Assembly: GCA_019410445.1 (NCBI GenBank)
Contig: DXSO01000003.1
Span: 29,940 to 38,553 of the forward strand
Origin: Sutterella sp.
GTDB lineage: Bacteria > Pseudomonadota > Gammaproteobacteria > Burkholderiales > Burkholderiaceae_F
Direction of reading: 5' to 3'
Length of the DNA: 8,614 bases
Shown here: positions 1 through 7,148 of the stretch, one piece after another
Layout of the letters: every line of letters starts with the position of its first letter
Numbering within the stretch: the first letter of the stretch is position 1
Position numbers and translations under genes: made by a program
Notes under the pieces: model-generated
Told to the model about the DNA's origin: nothing
The model's database searches: none
Seen by the model: the letters and a program-made list of their open reading frames with translations, nothing else

Positions 1-268
1 GGTCAATGAGGTTGTTTACCTCAATGAGTCGGCGAAAATTCTTGAATTCCATGTGCAGGGAACAAAAGATTATCCATCTTCATTGTTGCGCATGGAAATC
101 AAAACAACGGACAAGGAGCTTCCGGCAGTGACGTTTTCCTACTATGCCGCGGAAGAACCGCAGGTGCCTGCAGCGCTTCGTTCTTTGATTGAACGGGCAT
201 GGGCTGAAAAGGACAAGGATATTCTTGAACGAATCATTCTTGAAAAACTCGAGTTGCTCAAAAATTGA
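1..268 (+). CDS. SRPBCC-fold protein of the DUF1857/AtaL-like family, 3' end only
   Basis: The reading frame is open from base 2 to a TGA at 266-268, so the left edge cuts the gene and only the last 88 residues are visible. They show an alternating beta pattern (VVYLNESAKILEFHV, then SSLLRMEI and AVTFSYY) followed by a charged C-terminal helix (RSLIERAWAEKDKDILERI). This order matches the end of DUF1857/AtaL-like proteins of about 150 residues, a START/SRPBCC-type small-ligand-binding fold whose bacterial members have no established function. A GTG at 53 is in frame, but it falls inside a conserved-looking strand and is unlikely to be the start. tex begins 75 bases downstream. The family call is by remembered resemblance; a different SRPBCC subfamily is possible. 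Confidence 0.6.
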   Translation, partial: VNEVVYLNESAKILEFHVQGTKDYPSSLLRMEIKTTDKELPAVTFSYYAAEEPQVPAALRSLIERAWAEKDKDILERIILEKLELLKN

Positions 269-280
269 GTTGTATTTTGT

Positions 281-327
281 TGGCCGTCGATGATGGAGCG
301 AAAAGGCAGTCACGGCGGCATTTTTTT
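281..327 (+). terminator. Possible weak intrinsic terminator after the DUF1857-like gene
   Basis: GCCGT at 283-287 can pair with ACGGC at 312-316. The outer bases T281-G282 can also pair with C319-A320 if G317 and G318 bulge out. Seven T residues follow at 321-327. The loop is long (24 bases) and the stem imperfect. A competing pairing of AAGGCA (303-308) with TGCCTT (327-332) also exists. The element lies between the preceding stop codon and the likely tex start. It may end the upstream transcript, be tex leader structure, or be chance. Confidence 0.25.
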
Positions 328-343
328 GCCTTGTTTACATCAA

Positions 344-2662
344 ATGACTGAATTGACAACTGACGTGCTCCGAAGCATTGAAATTCGCATTGCCAAGGGA
401 ATCAATGCCCGTCCTGAACAGGTCCACTCTGCTGTTGTTTTGCTTGATGAGGGGGCGACCGTGCCTTTCATTGCCCGCTATCGTAAGGAAGTTACGGGAG
501 GGCTGGATGATTCACAGCTTCGAGAGCTGCAGGAGCAACTGATTTACCAACGAGAACTCGAAGAACGTCGTGCAAGCATTTTGGCTGCTTTGGCGGAAAG
601 TGGAAAACTAACGGAAGAGTTAGAGCGAGACATTTGGGCGGCAGACACAAAACAGCGCCTCGAGGACTTGTATTTGCCTTATAAACCTAAACGGCGTACC
701 CGAGCACAAGTTGCGCGTGAAGCAGGGTTAGCTCCCTTGGCTGAAATGCTTTGGAAAAATCCAAATTTGAACCCTGAAATTGAGGCCGCTGCGTTTGTCA
801 ACGCAGAAAAAGGCGTAAAGGATGAAAGATCCGCTTTGGATGGGGCACGAGACATTCTGGCGGAAATTTTCTTTGAAAATGCAGACATGCTTGAGGAGTT
901 GCGTGAGTTCCTCTGGAAGAAGGCATATCTCGTCAGCAAGGTTGTTCCAGAAAAAGAAGCGGAAATTCAGGCAGCTAAGTACAAGGATTACTTTGACTAC
1001 GGCGAACTTATTGAAGGAGTACCGTCGCATCGGGCTTTGGCTGTTTTCCGAGGACGTCAGGAAGGGGTATTGACCGTAAAGGTTTTGCTGACTGAAGAGG
1101 AAGAAGCCTTGCCGGTACATCCTTGTCAGCGGATTATTGCCGATTGTCACGGCCTCAAAAATCTTGGTCGTCCCGCAGATGCCTGGTTGTCTACGGTGGT
1201 GCGTTGGTGTTGGCGTGTCAAATGTTTGGCTTCCGTAGAGGCAGATTTACTTACTCGATTGCGCGAGAGAGCTGAAAGTGAGGCTATTGCTGTCTTCGGT
1301 ACTAATTTGAAGGATTTGCTGCTGGCAGCTCCTGCTGGGCACAAGGGAGTGATTGGGTTGGATCCCGGCATTCGAACTGGTGTGAAAGTAGCGGTGATTT
1401 CGGAAACGGGAGCAGTGCTTGATACAACGGTTATTTATCCTCATGAACCGCGCCGAGATTGGGATGGATCGATTCATACATTGGTTAATCTTGCCCGTAA
1501 GTATGGGTCGAAGCTGATTTCTATCGGCAATGGCACAGCAAGTCGGGAAACTGACAAGCTGGCTGCGGATTTGATTGCACGTCATCCCGAGTTGGGCATA
1601 ACCAAGGTTGTGGTTAGTGAGGCAGGGGCGTCAGTGTATTCAGCTTCGGCTTCTGCCGCTGCTGAATTGCCGGATTTGGACGTGAGTTACCGTGGAGCAG
1701 TTTCAATTGCTCGACGCCTTCAGGATCCTTTGGCGGAGCTTGTGAAAATTGATCCGAAAGCCATTGGTGTTGGTCAATACCAACATGATGTAAATCAGAT
1801 TGACTTAGCGCGTAAGCTCGATGCTGTTGTTGAAGATTGTGTCAATGCCGTTGGTGTGGATGTCAACACCGCTTCAGCGGCGTTGTTGATGCGTGTGGCA
1901 GGTCTGACTTCTTTGCAAGCTAAGTCAATTGTCAGCTGGCGAGAAGCTCACGGTGCTTTTGTGGCTAGACAGAATTTACTTGATGTTCCGCGTCTTGGGC
2001 CGAAAACATTTGAACAGGCAGCTGGTTTTTTGAGAATTCCGGATGCTCAGGATCCTTTGGATTCTTCAGGAGTACATCCAGAAGCTTACCCTGTGGTTCA
2101 GCGCATAGTGCAGAGGACGGGACTGTCGGTAAAGGCGCTTATTGGTAATCACGAAGTACTTGCAAAGTTAAAGCCTTCGGAGTACACCGACGAAAAATTT
2201 GGATTACCGACGGTGACAGATATCATTAAAGAACTGGAAAAACCAGGGCGAGACCCACGTCCGGAATTCAAAACAGCCAAATTCCAAGAAGGTGTTCACG
2301 AAATTCAAGATCTAACACCCGGCATGATGCTCGAAGGTGTAGTGTCCAATGTTGCGGCCTTTGGAGCATTTGTTGACATTGGCGTGCATCAGGATGGTTT
2401 GGTTCATGTATCGGAGCTTGCTGATCGATTTGTGAGGGATCCCAGAGAAATTGTGAAAGTGGGAGACATTGTCCGTGTGCGTGTAATGGATGTGGACGTG
2501 CAACGCAAGCGAATTAGTTTATCGATGCGCAGTACGGATAAGGCAGGCGGTTCAAGAGCGTCGAAGACAGTAGTGCGATCTAAAAATCAATCGCCAGCAG
2601 CTTCAAAAGCGTCAACAGGAGCGATGGCTGCAGCATTTGCAGGGTTGGGACTGAAGCGTTGA
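344..2662 (+). CDS. tex: Tex family transcription accessory protein with S1 domain
   Basis: Tex is a conserved cytoplasmic nucleic-acid-binding protein linked to transcription and, in several bacteria, to toxin gene expression and stress fitness; its exact biochemical role is unsettled. The 772-residue product is full length (E. coli Tex is about 773). The N-terminal helical region carries VPFIARYRKEVTGGLDDSQL near residues 40-59 and EDLYLPYKPKRRTR near 107-120. The YqgF/RNase H-like domain contains GLDPGIRTGVKVAV (338-351) and IGNGTASRET (394-403). Helix-hairpin-helix segments lie at about 507-565 (VNTASAALL, VPRLGPKTFEQ). The S1 RNA-binding domain is at about 658-729 (GMMLEGVVSN, FGAFVDIGVHQDGLVHVS), followed by a basic, Ser/Ala-rich tail. 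An in-frame ATG at 290 would add 18 residues that do not resemble the family N-terminus, so I prefer 344. Neither start has a clear ribosome binding site. Confidence 0.96.
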   Translation: MTELTTDVLRSIEIRIAKGINARPEQVHSAVVLLDEGATVPFIARYRKEVTGGLDDSQLRELQEQLIYQRELEERRASILAALAESGKLTEELERDIWAADTKQRLEDLYLPYKPKRRTRAQVAREAGLAPLAEMLWKNPNLNPEIEAAAFVNAEKGVKDERSALDGARDILAEIFFENADMLEELREFLWKKAYLVSKVVPEKEAEIQAAKYKDYFDYGELIEGVPSHRALAVFRGRQEGVLTVKVLLTEEEEALPVHPCQRIIADCHGLKNLGRPADAWLSTVVRWCWRVKCLASVEADLLTRLRERAESEAIAVFGTNLKDLLLAAPAGHKGVIGLDPGIRTGVKVAVISETGAVLDTTVIYPHEPRRDWDGSIHTLVNLARKYGSKLISIGNGTASRETDKLAADLIARHPELGITKVVVSEAGASVYSASASAAAELPDLDVSYRGAVSIARRLQDPLAELVKIDPKAIGVGQYQHDVNQIDLARKLDAVVEDCVNAVGVDVNTASAALLMRVAGLTSLQAKSIVSWREAHGAFVARQNLLDVPRLGPKTFEQAAGFLRIPDAQDPLDSSGVHPEAYPVVQRIVQRTGLSVKALIGNHEVLAKLKPSEYTDEKFGLPTVTDIIKELEKPGRDPRPEFKTAKFQEGVHEIQDLTPGMMLEGVVSNVAAFGAFVDIGVHQDGLVHVSELADRFVRDPREIVKVGDIVRVRVMDVDVQRKRISLSMRSTDKAGGSRASKTVVRSKNQSPAASKASTGAMAAAFAGLGLKR

Positions 2663-2784
2663 CTTGAGACGGAGAATCGGTGGTGGTTTATCCCGAATAT
2701 CACTGCTTGTATAGCTTCAGAGTCATATACTGCAGATAAAGAAAAACTCGGCTACAGTACGCCTATTGATGACTTCATCCTCTT

Positions 2785-2789
2785 GGAGA
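2785..2789 (+). promoter_or_regulatory. Ribosome binding site that fixes the M20 peptidase start
   Basis: GGAGA lies 8 bases before the ATG at 2798. A TTG at 2783 in the same frame would add five residues, but it overlaps this Shine-Dalgarno sequence, so ATG 2798 is the better start. Confidence 0.7.
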
Positions 2790-2797
2790 AAATAACG

Positions 2798-4066
2798 ATG
2801 GATCCCAAACAGTTGCCGCCGGTACTTGCAAATGTCACTGCAGTGGCTGATAAGCTCGCAGCTTGTCCGGAAATCAAGGAGTCGCTTGCTGCAATTCTTC
2901 GTGATGAGAAACTGACGCTTGCCGATCAGATTGCTATCACGGAGGTTGAGGCTCCGCCTTTTCATGAGGAGGTTCGTGCTCAGGAACTGGTTCGTCGGTT
3001 TAAAGAGTTGGGGCTTACTGATGTTGTGGTTGACCCCGAAGGCAATGTAATCGCGCGTCGACCCGGTACGGGAACTGGGCCAACCTTGGTGTTGGCGGCG
3101 CATTTGGACACGGTTTTCCCTGCTGGAACTGATGTCAAAGTGCGAGAAGAAAATGGGATTTATCACGCTCCAGGCATTAGTGATGATGCCCGAGGCTTGG
3201 CTGTGAATCTGCAGGTGTTGCGTACTCTTCAGGAAAAGAAGATTCAAACGGTGGGGGATATTTGTTTTGTCTGCACCGTTGGTGAAGAAGGTAACGGTGA
3301 TCTGCGAGGATCCAAATATCTATTCTTCAAGTCAGGTATGCATATAGACGGATTCATCTCTGTCGACGGCGTGGATATCGGCCGTGTTTTGTATGCTGCG
3401 ACCGGGTCTAAGCGTTATCGTGTGCACTTTGATGGCCCCGGCGGACATTCTTGGAAGAATTTTGGTTACGCATCGGCTATTCACGCTATGGGACGCGCTA
3501 TTGCCAAAATTGCGGATGTTCGTCCGTGTGAAAATCCCCGCACAACGTTTACTTGTGGAACGATTGTCGGAGGCACAACTGTTAATTCGATTGCCGCGCA
3601 TTGTGAAATGGAACTTGATATGCGCAGTGCTGGCGGCAAGGAACTTGAAGAAGTTGAAGCTCAGATCCTTCCATTGATTGAACAAGCGTGTGCTGAAGAA
3701 AACGCACGTTGGGGGGCGGAAGGCGACAATGCGGTCAAGCTGACGCTTGAGCCGATCGGACATCGTCCAGGTGGACAGCAATCCAATGATGTCAGTGTTT
3801 TGCAGGCAGCTCGCGCTGCAATGAATGAACTTGGCATCGAACTCAAAAAATACGATGCGGCTTCTACCGATCACAATATTGCAATCCATTGCGGTGTTCC
3901 GGCAACGACTCTGGGTGGCGGTGGCGCAGAAGGATTCAATCACAATGTGAAGGAGTGGTACGATCCCAAAGATGGATACCTGGGAGCCCAGTTGGCCTTC
4001 TTTACCTCACTGCTGTTGGTTGGTGTTCAGGGGGTAACCGATCCCCTGCTTGAAAAGCGCCCCTGA
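2798..4066 (+). CDS. M20-family zinc metallopeptidase (tripeptidase T-like)
   Basis: This is a cytosolic di-zinc aminoacyl hydrolase of the M20 clan; the closest remembered group is PepT-like peptidases, which release N-terminal residues from short peptides. The 422-residue product has the metal-site motifs in order. Numbered from ATG 2798 they are: AAHLDTVFP (His102, Asp104), GISDDARG (Asp129/130), TVGEEG (Glu163/164), the Asp of SVDG (Asp190), and a late His in FNHN (His382). The lid/dimerisation domain begins near YRVHFDGPGGHSW, whose His217 usually helps substrate binding across the dimer, and runs to about residue 320. There is no signal peptide. The gene stands alone, 135 bases after tex and 213 bases before prfC. 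M20 enzymes also include deacetylases, carboxypeptidases and allantoate-type hydrolases, so the substrate is uncertain although the fold and catalytic class are not. Confidence 0.88.
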   Translation: MDPKQLPPVLANVTAVADKLAACPEIKESLAAILRDEKLTLADQIAITEVEAPPFHEEVRAQELVRRFKELGLTDVVVDPEGNVIARRPGTGTGPTLVLAAHLDTVFPAGTDVKVREENGIYHAPGISDDARGLAVNLQVLRTLQEKKIQTVGDICFVCTVGEEGNGDLRGSKYLFFKSGMHIDGFISVDGVDIGRVLYAATGSKRYRVHFDGPGGHSWKNFGYASAIHAMGRAIAKIADVRPCENPRTTFTCGTIVGGTTVNSIAAHCEMELDMRSAGGKELEEVEAQILPLIEQACAEENARWGAEGDNAVKLTLEPIGHRPGGQQSNDVSVLQAARAAMNELGIELKKYDAASTDHNIAIHCGVPATTLGGGGAEGFNHNVKEWYDPKDGYLGAQLAFFTSLLLVGVQGVTDPLLEKRP

Positions 4067-4279
4067 TAGGTAAAGTAAGTGTGCTAATGCCTTGAAGCGA
4101 CCTGAAAAGTCAGAGTTTTTGGTTGGCAGGAACGGTCGAAATAGGCGAAAATAGCGCACCCTATCAAAATAAACTTGGCCCGTGCGAGTGCTTTGAAGAA
4201 AGTCTGCTCGACGGGCCGTTGCTTGTGTGTGCAAGAGCAAGACAATTGCACATTCTTTTTTTCATCAGATTTCTCATAC
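4067..4279 (+). other. Non-coding leader between the peptidase gene and prfC
   Basis: No gene is supported in these 213 bases. The prfC frame stays open back to a TTG at 4175, but the extra 35 residues do not resemble release factor 3. The stretch has a long hairpin at 4177-4217 and a smaller one at 4141-4164 (ATAG-GCG pairing with CGC-CTAT across an internal bulge). Alternative short pairings lie between 4219 and 4250, and a T7 run at 4256-4262 precedes the prfC ATG by 17 bases. I see no convincing promoter: TTGGCA at 4123-4128 could be a -35 box, but the matching -10 is poor. Confidence 0.5.
4177..4217 (+). promoter_or_regulatory. Strong RNA hairpin in the prfC leader (terminator or regulatory element)
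   Basis: GGCCCGT (4177-4183) pairs perfectly with ACGGGCC (4211-4217). After a one-base bulge (G4184), CGAG (4185-4188) pairs with CTCG (4207-4210). After a small internal loop, CTTT (4191-4194) pairs with AAAG (4199-4202) around a GAAG tetraloop. That makes 15 base pairs in 41 bases. The bases that follow are only partly T-rich, so the hairpin could be a degenerate terminator for the peptidase gene or a regulatory structure in the prfC transcript. The sequence does not decide between these. Confidence 0.4.
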
Positions 4280-5878
4280 ATGTCCAAGCAAGCGCTTTTA
4301 CGAGAAGTGCGTCGCCGTCGCACTTTTGCCATTATTTCTCACCCTGATGCGGGTAAAACGACTTTGACTGAAAAGCTGTTGCTTTTCGGCGGCGCCATTC
4401 AGATGGCTGGAGCAGTTAAGGGACGAAAGGCTGCTCGTCATGCCACTAGCGACTGGATGGAAGTAGAAAAGCAGCGCGGTATTTCGGTGACAAGTTCAGT
4501 GATGCAGTTCGAATACAAGGACCACATCATTAATTTGCTTGATACCCCTGGGCATGAAGATTTTTCTGAAGACACGTATCGTGTGCTTACGGCCGTGGAT
4601 GCGGCTGTGATGGTGATTGATGCCGCCAAAGGTGTGGAAGCGCAAACAATCAAACTGTTGAATGTTTGCCGTATGCGCAACACTCCCATTATCACGTTTA
4701 TCAATAAGCTTGACCGCGAAGTTCGCGATCCTTTGGATCTGTTGGGAGAAATCGAATCCGTTTTGAAACTGCAGTGCGTGCCGATCACGTGGCCGATTGG
4801 TATGGGCAAGACTTTCCGAGGAGTTTTCAATCTAAGGAAAAATCATCTTGTGCGTTTTGCTCCGGGTACCGAAAAACTTGCAAAAGAAACGGAATTGATT
4901 GAGGGACTGGACAACCCTCGCCTAGACGAGTTGTTCCCGATGGAAATGCCCCCTGTGCGTGAGGCTGTAGAGCTTGTCGAAGGTGCGACCGAGCCTTTTT
5001 CTCTGGAAGCGTTTCTTGCCGGACAGCAAAGTCCTGTTTTCTTTGGCTCGGGTGTGAATAACTTTGGGGTGGAAGACGTACTCGAAGCATTGGTGGATTG
5101 GGCTCCTGAGCCTCAGCCGCGAGATGCTGGATCCCGTTCTGTTGATCCGCTTGAGGAACCTTTTACGGGATTTGTCTTCAAAATCCAGGCCAATATGGAT
5201 CCCCGACATCGCGACCGTATTGCGTTTTTCCGCGTATGTTCCGGTGTATATCAGCCAGGCATGAAGGTTCAGCACGTGCGTGAAGGTCGAGAAATGAAAA
5301 TTGCCAATGCCTTAACCTTCATGGCCAATGAACGCGTTCACATGCAAGAAGCGTACGCCGGCGACATCATTGGTATTTATAACCATGGTCAATTGCATAT
5401 TGGCGATACTCTTACCGAGGGCGAAACACTTGGCTTTACCGGGATTCCATACTTTGCACCGGAATTGTTCCGTTCGGCACGCGCTCGCGATCCGCTCAAG
5501 GGCAAACAATTGCATCAGGGATTGAAGGAACTGGGTGAAGAAGGCGCGATTCAAGTGTTTGAGGGTGAGTTCGGTAATCTGATGCTGGGAGCCGTGGGGC
5601 AATTGCAGTTTGAAATTGTGGCTCAGCGCTTGGCAACAGAGTACAAGGTGGACGCTATTTACGAGTCCACAGATGTTTCGACAGCTCGTTGGTTGGTATT
5701 CCCTGACGAAAAGACCAAGAAAGATTTCTGTGATGAGCAGTCCAACCGTTTGGCCCGAGACAGTGAAGGTAATCTGTGTTACATGGCCACGAGTATTTAT
5801 AACCTGATGACTACCCAGAAGCATTGGCCTCAAGTGCAATTCCTGACAACCCGTGAGCAGGGACAGAAGTTCGAATGA
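4280..5878 (+). CDS. prfC: Peptide chain release factor 3 (RF3), translational GTPase
   Basis: RF3 is a ribosome-associated GTPase that helps recycle RF1 and RF2 after peptide release. The product is 532 residues (E. coli RF3 has 529). Numbered from ATG 4280, the G domain has P-loop SHPDAGKTT (20-28), a switch I region ending EKQRGISVTSS (63-73), DTPGHEDF (88-95) and NKLD (142-145). The RF3-typical TWPIGMGKTFRGVFNL follows, then PVFFGSGVNNFGV, the beta-barrel domain 2 (GFVFKIQANMDPRHRDRIAF) and the C-terminal domain with GEEGAIQVFEGEFGN, GAVGQLQFEIVAQRL and STARWLVFP. The start at 4280 gives MSKQALLREVRRRRTFAI, which fits the family N-terminus. There is no Shine-Dalgarno sequence before it; the preceding bases are T-rich. 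The stop codon overlaps a possible start of the next gene. Confidence 0.97.
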   Translation: MSKQALLREVRRRRTFAIISHPDAGKTTLTEKLLLFGGAIQMAGAVKGRKAARHATSDWMEVEKQRGISVTSSVMQFEYKDHIINLLDTPGHEDFSEDTYRVLTAVDAAVMVIDAAKGVEAQTIKLLNVCRMRNTPIITFINKLDREVRDPLDLLGEIESVLKLQCVPITWPIGMGKTFRGVFNLRKNHLVRFAPGTEKLAKETELIEGLDNPRLDELFPMEMPPVREAVELVEGATEPFSLEAFLAGQQSPVFFGSGVNNFGVEDVLEALVDWAPEPQPRDAGSRSVDPLEEPFTGFVFKIQANMDPRHRDRIAFFRVCSGVYQPGMKVQHVREGREMKIANALTFMANERVHMQEAYAGDIIGIYNHGQLHIGDTLTEGETLGFTGIPYFAPELFRSARARDPLKGKQLHQGLKELGEEGAIQVFEGEFGNLMLGAVGQLQFEIVAQRLATEYKVDAIYESTDVSTARWLVFPDEKTKKDFCDEQSNRLARDSEGNLCYMATSIYNLMTTQKHWPQVQFLTTREQGQKFE

Positions 5879-5882
5879 TGAA

Positions 5883-5887
5883 GGGGG
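5883..5887 (+). promoter_or_regulatory. Ribosome binding site for the GNAT-HAD fusion gene
   Basis: GGGGG, within AAGGGGG at 5881-5887, lies 5 bases before the ATG at 5893. It favours 5893 over the ATG at 5875, which overlaps the prfC stop codon as ATGA and has no purine-rich site of similar quality. Confidence 0.6.
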
Positions 5888-5892
5888 ATGCA

Positions 5893-7110
5893 ATGCCGAC
5901 AGGTACGGATAAGCTCAGCATCCGAAAGGCAACAATGGGTGATCTTGAGTTGCTTTCCGAAATTGAGGCGGCGTGTTTTCCTGTCGCCGAAGCTGCGACA
6001 AAGGAGCGTTTTGAGGCGAGATTGGCTGCGTTTTCTGATCATTTTTTGATTCTGCAGGACGATGGACACCCAGTTGGCTTTATCAATGGGATGGTGACTC
6101 GAGAGCCTTATATCGAGGACATCATGTTTGAGAAGGCGGACTTGCACTGTCCTGATGGCTCCTGGCAGAGCATTTTTGGTCTCGATATCCTGCCTCAATA
6201 CCGTTGCAGGGGCTATGCCGGCAAATTAATCAGGGCTTTTATTGAATTGGCAAAAACTCAGGGGCGTCGTGGTTTAACGCTCACCTGCAAGGAATATTTG
6301 CTGCACTACTATGCAAAATTCGGTTTTGTGCCTCTTGGTGTGTCCGAGTCTCAGCATGGTGGAGCCCGTTGGTTCGACATGGTCCTTGAGTTCAATCCAG
6401 CACCTACAACTAGGACGCCCATTAAAGCTGTTTTCTTTGATTTGGACGGCACTTTGGTGGATTCTGTGCCGGTGCTTACCGAGGCGATCAACCGTGTAAT
6501 GCGGAACAAAGGATTGCGAGAGTTTTTGGAAAACGAAATCGCTGAGATGGTCGGCAAGGGAGCTAAAGCACTGATTGAGCGTGTTTGTGTGGCTCGGCAT
6601 GTAGAGTTGACCTCAGAGAATGTGCTGCAGCTTTTGCAGGCATACGCCAGAGAAATGATGAGCGATGAGTTGCCGGAGGAAAGATTCTATGCAGGAGCCT
6701 TCGAGTCGGTGGAGGCATTGCATGAGAAGGGATTTAAAACGGTGCTCGTTACAAACAAAATGCGGCAAGTCACGGAACAGTTTCTCAGACGTTCTGGACT
6801 AGGCAGGCATTTGGATGCTTTGGTAGCGGGAGACGATACAAACCATCCGAAGCCAGCGCCTGACATGTTGTTGCTTGCCTGTGAGAAGGTGGGCGTGTCC
6901 CCAGCTGAGGCAGTGATGGTGGGAGACTCAGAAAATGATGCGTGGGCTGCTAAAGCGGCAGGAATGCAGGCTATGTTGGTGAGTACAGGCTACAACGGAG
7001 GTGTGCCAATAGGTCAATGGGCCAGAACCAATGGTTTCTCGTTGATTTTTGATGAAGTTTCCGGAGTCAAAGACTATATCTTTGCTTGTGAAAGGTTATT
7101 GATACAGTGA
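5893..7110 (+). CDS. Fusion protein: GNAT N-acetyltransferase + HAD phosphatase (Gph-like)
   Basis: One uninterrupted frame of 405 residues joins two enzymes. Residues about 8-168 are a GNAT domain: it opens LSIRKATMGDLELLSEIE, has the acetyl-CoA-binding motif QYRCRGYAGKL (102-112), and shows the late YYAKFGFVPLG typical of the fold. The remembered resemblance is to small-amine acetyltransferases. After a short Pro/Thr linker, residues about 177-405 are a HAD subfamily IA hydrolase like phosphoglycolate phosphatase. It has DLDGTLVDS (Asp183 nucleophile, Asp185), LVTN (Thr287), HPKPAPD (Lys320) and GDSENDAWAA (Asp345, Asp349), with a helical cap between. All catalytic residues are present. The start could instead be ATG 5875, giving 411 residues and a 4-base overlap with prfC. 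Placement suggests an operon with prfC. Substrates of both domains are unknown; calling the second half a true Gph would go beyond the evidence. Confidence 0.9.
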   Translation: MPTGTDKLSIRKATMGDLELLSEIEAACFPVAEAATKERFEARLAAFSDHFLILQDDGHPVGFINGMVTREPYIEDIMFEKADLHCPDGSWQSIFGLDILPQYRCRGYAGKLIRAFIELAKTQGRRGLTLTCKEYLLHYYAKFGFVPLGVSESQHGGARWFDMVLEFNPAPTTRTPIKAVFFDLDGTLVDSVPVLTEAINRVMRNKGLREFLENEIAEMVGKGAKALIERVCVARHVELTSENVLQLLQAYAREMMSDELPEERFYAGAFESVEALHEKGFKTVLVTNKMRQVTEQFLRRSGLGRHLDALVAGDDTNHPKPAPDMLLLACEKVGVSPAEAVMVGDSENDAWAAKAAGMQAMLVSTGYNGGVPIGQWARTNGFSLIFDEVSGVKDYIFACERLLIQ

Positions 7111-7114
7111 TTTG

Positions 7115-7144
7115 AAAAAAGCGCGCCTCATGGCGCGCTTTTTT
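7115..7144. terminator. Bidirectional intrinsic terminator between convergent genes
   Basis: A6 (7115-7120), GCGCGCC (7121-7127), a TCAT loop (7128-7131), GGCGCGC (7132-7138) and T6 (7139-7144) form a perfect 13-base-pair inverted repeat. On either strand this reads as a GC-rich stem followed by six U residues. It begins 5 bases after the stop of the fusion gene and ends 5 bases before the hydE stop on the opposite strand, so one element can serve both transcripts. Confidence 0.93.
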
Positions 7145-7148
7145 ATGC

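Noticed and set aside
290..343. N-terminal extension of tex from the ATG at 290
   Set aside because: The added 18 residues are not Tex-like, there is no ribosome binding site, and the stretch overlaps a possible terminator. The 344 start gives the usual length.
2663..2797. Promoter for the M20 peptidase (TATACT at 2726-2731)
   Set aside because: The -10-like box has no -35 partner at 16-18 bases; the nearest TTGTAT is 13 bases away. The CTGC/GCAG pairing around it is weak too.
3332..3943. 203-codon open frame on the minus strand inside the M20 peptidase gene
   Set aside because: It lies fully opposite a gene with intact catalytic motifs, and its translation shows no recognisable domain. It is a shadow frame.
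4102..4120. Small CTGA/TCAG hairpin followed by T5 as a terminator for the peptidase gene
   Set aside because: The stem has only 4 base pairs with two G-C pairs, which is too weak for an intrinsic terminator.
4175..4279. N-terminal extension of prfC from a TTG at 4175
   Set aside because: The extra 35 residues do not resemble the RF3 N-terminus, and MSKQALLREVRRRRTFAI from 4280 fits the family start.
1360..5200. Apparent excess of GGATCC hexamers across the + strand genes
   Set aside because: Most come from Gly/Met/Leu-Asp-Pro style codon contexts (GAT CCx) within proteins, so I see no need for a separate signal.
5312..5893. 193-codon open frame on the minus strand opposite the end of prfC
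   Set aside because: It lies opposite conserved RF3 coding sequence; its composition (Ser, Leu, Cys and His rich) is typical of antisense shadows.
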